Assembly: GCA_024762485.1 (NCBI GenBank)
Contig: JANTHH010000056.1
Span: 1 to 13,115 of the forward strand
Length of the DNA stretch: 13,115 nt
Direction: 5' to 3'
From: Chromatiales bacterium
GTDB taxonomy: Bacteria; Pseudomonadota; Gammaproteobacteria; Chromatiales; Chromatiaceae
Numbering within the stretch: the stretch's first letter is position 1; the number at the start of each line of letters is the position of its first letter. Positions 11,362-13,115 of this stretch are shown here, piece after piece. The notes under the pieces were generated by a model that made no database searches, was not told where the DNA came from, and saw nothing but the letters and a program-made list of their open reading frames with translations. The translations under genes and the position numbers were made by a program.

Positions 11362-13115
11362 ATGCTCGAGACCCTTCACCGGATCGTCCACTACGTCAAC
11401 ACCGCACCCAACCTGAGCGAGGCGCTGCGGCTGCTGGTGGTCAGCGTCAAGCAGGCGGTGAAGGCGGACGTCTGCTCGGTCTACCTGACCAACCACGAGA
11501 GTCGCGCCCATGTGCTGATGGCCACCGAGGGCCTGCGTCAGGAGGCGGTGGGCAAGGTCACCTTGCCCATGGGCCGCGGACTGGTGGGGTGGGTGGCCGA
11601 GCGCGCGGAGCCACTGAACCTGCCCGATGCCCCTGCCCACCCGCGCTACCTACGGGTGACCGAGACCGGCGAAGGCGATTTTTATGGCTTCCTCGGCGTT
11701 CCCATCATCCAGAACCGCAAGGTGCTGGGGGTGGTGGTGGTCCGCCAGCGCGAGCGGCGCGAGTTCAACGATGACGAACTGACCTTCCTCTTCACCCTCG
11801 CTGCCCAGTTGGCCGGTGCCATCACCCATGCCCGTGCCATCGGTGAACTCGCCGATCTCGCCGGCGATGGCCAGCCGCTTGATCGCTACCTGTCGGGGCT
11901 GGCCGGCAGCTCCGGTGTGGCCATGGGGCAGGCCATGGTGGCCTACTGCCAGGCGGATCTGGAGGGTATCCCGGATCGCCAGGTAGAGGACATCGCGGTG
12001 CAGGAGGACAGCTTCCGTACCGCCGTCGCGGCGGTGGAGGAGGATCTGCGCAAGCTGCGCGACAGCCTGTCCGATGATCTGCCGGCGGAGGATCATGCCC
12101 TCTTCGACGCCCTGCTGCTGATGCTGGGCAGCGACCAGCTGGTCGCCCATACCATCGAGCGTATCCACCAGGGGCAGTGGGCACCGGGGGCGCTGCGCGA
12201 GACCATCCAGCGTCACGCCAAGGTGTTCGACGCCATGGATGACGCCTATATGCGCGAGCGGGCCTCGGATGTCCGCGACCTCGGGCGCCGTGTCCTGCGC
12301 TACCTGCTGTGCGATGCGGCCGCCCCGCCGAGTTTTCCCGATGCCACCGTCCTGGTGGGCGATGACGTCAGCGCCCTGCAGCTGGCCGAGGTGCCAAAGG
12401 AGAAGCTGGCAGCGATCATCTCTGCTACCGGCTCCAACTCGTCCCACGTGGCCATCCTCGCCCGTGGCATGGGGGTGCCCGCGGTGATGGGCATCAAGGA
12501 CCTGCCGGTCGGCCGGCTCGATGGCCGCGAGGTGATCGTCGACGGCTACCGGGGACGGGTCTATGTCTCGCCGGCCGAGGTGGTGCAGAACGAATACCGC
12601 CGCCTGCTGGCAGAGGAGCGGGAGTTGTCTGCCGACCTGGAGGCGATCCGCGGCCTGCCGTCGGAGACCTCGGAGGGTGTCCATGTGCCGCTGTTGCTGA
12701 ATACCGGCCTGGTCAACGAGACCGGGGGGGGAGCGCTGGAGGAAGCCGAGGGGGTGGGGCTGTACCGCACCGAGCTGCCCTTCATGGTGCGGGACCGTTT
12801 CCCTGGCGAGAAGGTCCAGGTGAAGAATTACCGCCGGGTGCTCCAGGCCTTCCGTGGCCGGCCGGTGGTGCTGCGGACCCTCGATATCGGCGGTGACAAG
12901 CCGCTGCCCTATTTCCCCATCGCCGAGTCGAATCCCTTTCTCGGCTGGCGCGGGGTGCGCATCTCACTGGATCACCCGGAGATCTTCCTCACCCAGATCC
13001 ACGCCATGCTGCGCGCCGCCATCGGGCTCGACAACCTGCAGATCATGCTGCCGATGATCAGCTCGGTGAAAGAGGTGGTGGAGCTGCAGATGCTGATCCA
13101 GCAGGCCCATGACGA
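11362..13115 (+). CDS. ptsP: Phosphoenolpyruvate-protein phosphotransferase PtsP (EI-Ntr), cut by right edge
   Basis: The frame is open from ATG 11362 to the window end, giving 584 residues of a family usually near 750. An N-terminal GAF domain is at about 5-155 (VCSVYL, FLGVPII). The EI domain binding the phosphocarrier follows at about 165-290 (AGSSGVAMGQA). The swivelling phosphohistidine domain has SSHVAILARGMGVPAVMG with active-site His362, and the PEP-binding barrel begins at about 440 (GVGLYRTELPF, LRTLDIGGDKPLPYF, NPFLGWRGVRISL). It autophosphorylates from PEP and passes phosphate to NPr and EIIA-Ntr, a regulatory chain for nitrogen and potassium balance; the GAF domain senses nitrogen status in E. 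coli. MLETLHRIVHYVNTAPNLSEA aligns with the E. coli start. A run of eight G at 12724-12731 lies in the coding frame without breaking it. Confidence 0.96.
   Translation, partial: MLETLHRIVHYVNTAPNLSEALRLLVVSVKQAVKADVCSVYLTNHESRAHVLMATEGLRQEAVGKVTLPMGRGLVGWVAERAEPLNLPDAPAHPRYLRVTETGEGDFYGFLGVPIIQNRKVLGVVVVRQRERREFNDDELTFLFTLAAQLAGAITHARAIGELADLAGDGQPLDRYLSGLAGSSGVAMGQAMVAYCQADLEGIPDRQVEDIAVQEDSFRTAVAAVEEDLRKLRDSLSDDLPAEDHALFDALLLMLGSDQLVAHTIERIHQGQWAPGALRETIQRHAKVFDAMDDAYMRERASDVRDLGRRVLRYLLCDAAAPPSFPDATVLVGDDVSALQLAEVPKEKLAAIISATGSNSSHVAILARGMGVPAVMGIKDLPVGRLDGREVIVDGYRGRVYVSPAEVVQNEYRRLLAEERELSADLEAIRGLPSETSEGVHVPLLLNTGLVNETGGGALEEAEGVGLYRTELPFMVRDRFPGEKVQVKNYRRVLQAFRGRPVVLRTLDIGGDKPLPYFPIAESNPFLGWRGVRISLDHPEIFLTQIHAMLRAAIGLDNLQIMLPMISSVKEVVELQMLIQQAHD

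Noticed and set aside
11650..12684. Minus-strand open frame of 344 codons over ptsP
   Set aside because: Shadow of ptsP, whose GAF and EI domains are unmistakable on the plus strand.

Overview
The window is GC-rich, densely coding chromosomal DNA from a gammaproteobacterium. Two gene blocks typical of that class support this: bamD/rluD/pgeF/clpB on the left and (HAD phosphatase)/rppH/ptsP on the right. A sulfur-oxidising or Chromatiales-like lineage is possible, but the sequence alone does not settle it.

Left block (1-5866). The start of bamD runs leftward off the edge. Divergent from it is a rightward series: rluD (23S rRNA pseudouridine synthase), pgeF/yfiH (purine nucleoside phosphorylase, laccase-domain family), a tandem-ACT GcvR-like protein, a peptide deformylase and clpB. 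The first four genes overlap or lie within 17 bp of each other and look co-transcribed. clpB has its own near-consensus heat-shock (sigma-32) promoter at 3158-3185 and ends at a strong terminator. The theme is ribosome and protein quality: rRNA modification, N-terminal processing of new proteins, and disaggregation. The GcvR-like gene and the deformylase sit between pgeF and clpB, which are neighbours in Escherichia and Pseudomonas.

Middle (5867-8200). This accessory-looking stretch holds a complete bacterial homologue of animal heme peroxidases (myeloperoxidase/cyclooxygenase superfamily) flanked by terminators. About 630 bp without an intact gene follow. They contain a short signal-peptide-like ORF overlapping the terminator, a 9-bp-stem REP-like palindrome, the C-terminal remnant of a PEP-CTERM (exosortase-sorted) protein, and a UUCG-loop terminator. 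This is the least ordinary part of the window.

Right block (8201-13115). A leftward three-gene operon encodes a HAD-IB phosphatase, a FecCD/BtuC-type permease and a BtuD/FecE-type ATPase, each overlapping the next; no binding-protein gene is present. Divergent from it are rppH (mRNA 5' pyrophosphohydrolase) and ptsP (enzyme I of the nitrogen phosphotransferase system), which is cut by the right edge after about 584 residues.

No rRNA, tRNA, CRISPR array, transposase or integrase was seen. Nothing here amounts to a clearly new system. The best leads are the peroxidase with its structured leader, the broken PEP-CTERM gene beside it, and a deformylase with an altered motif I in the clpB cluster.
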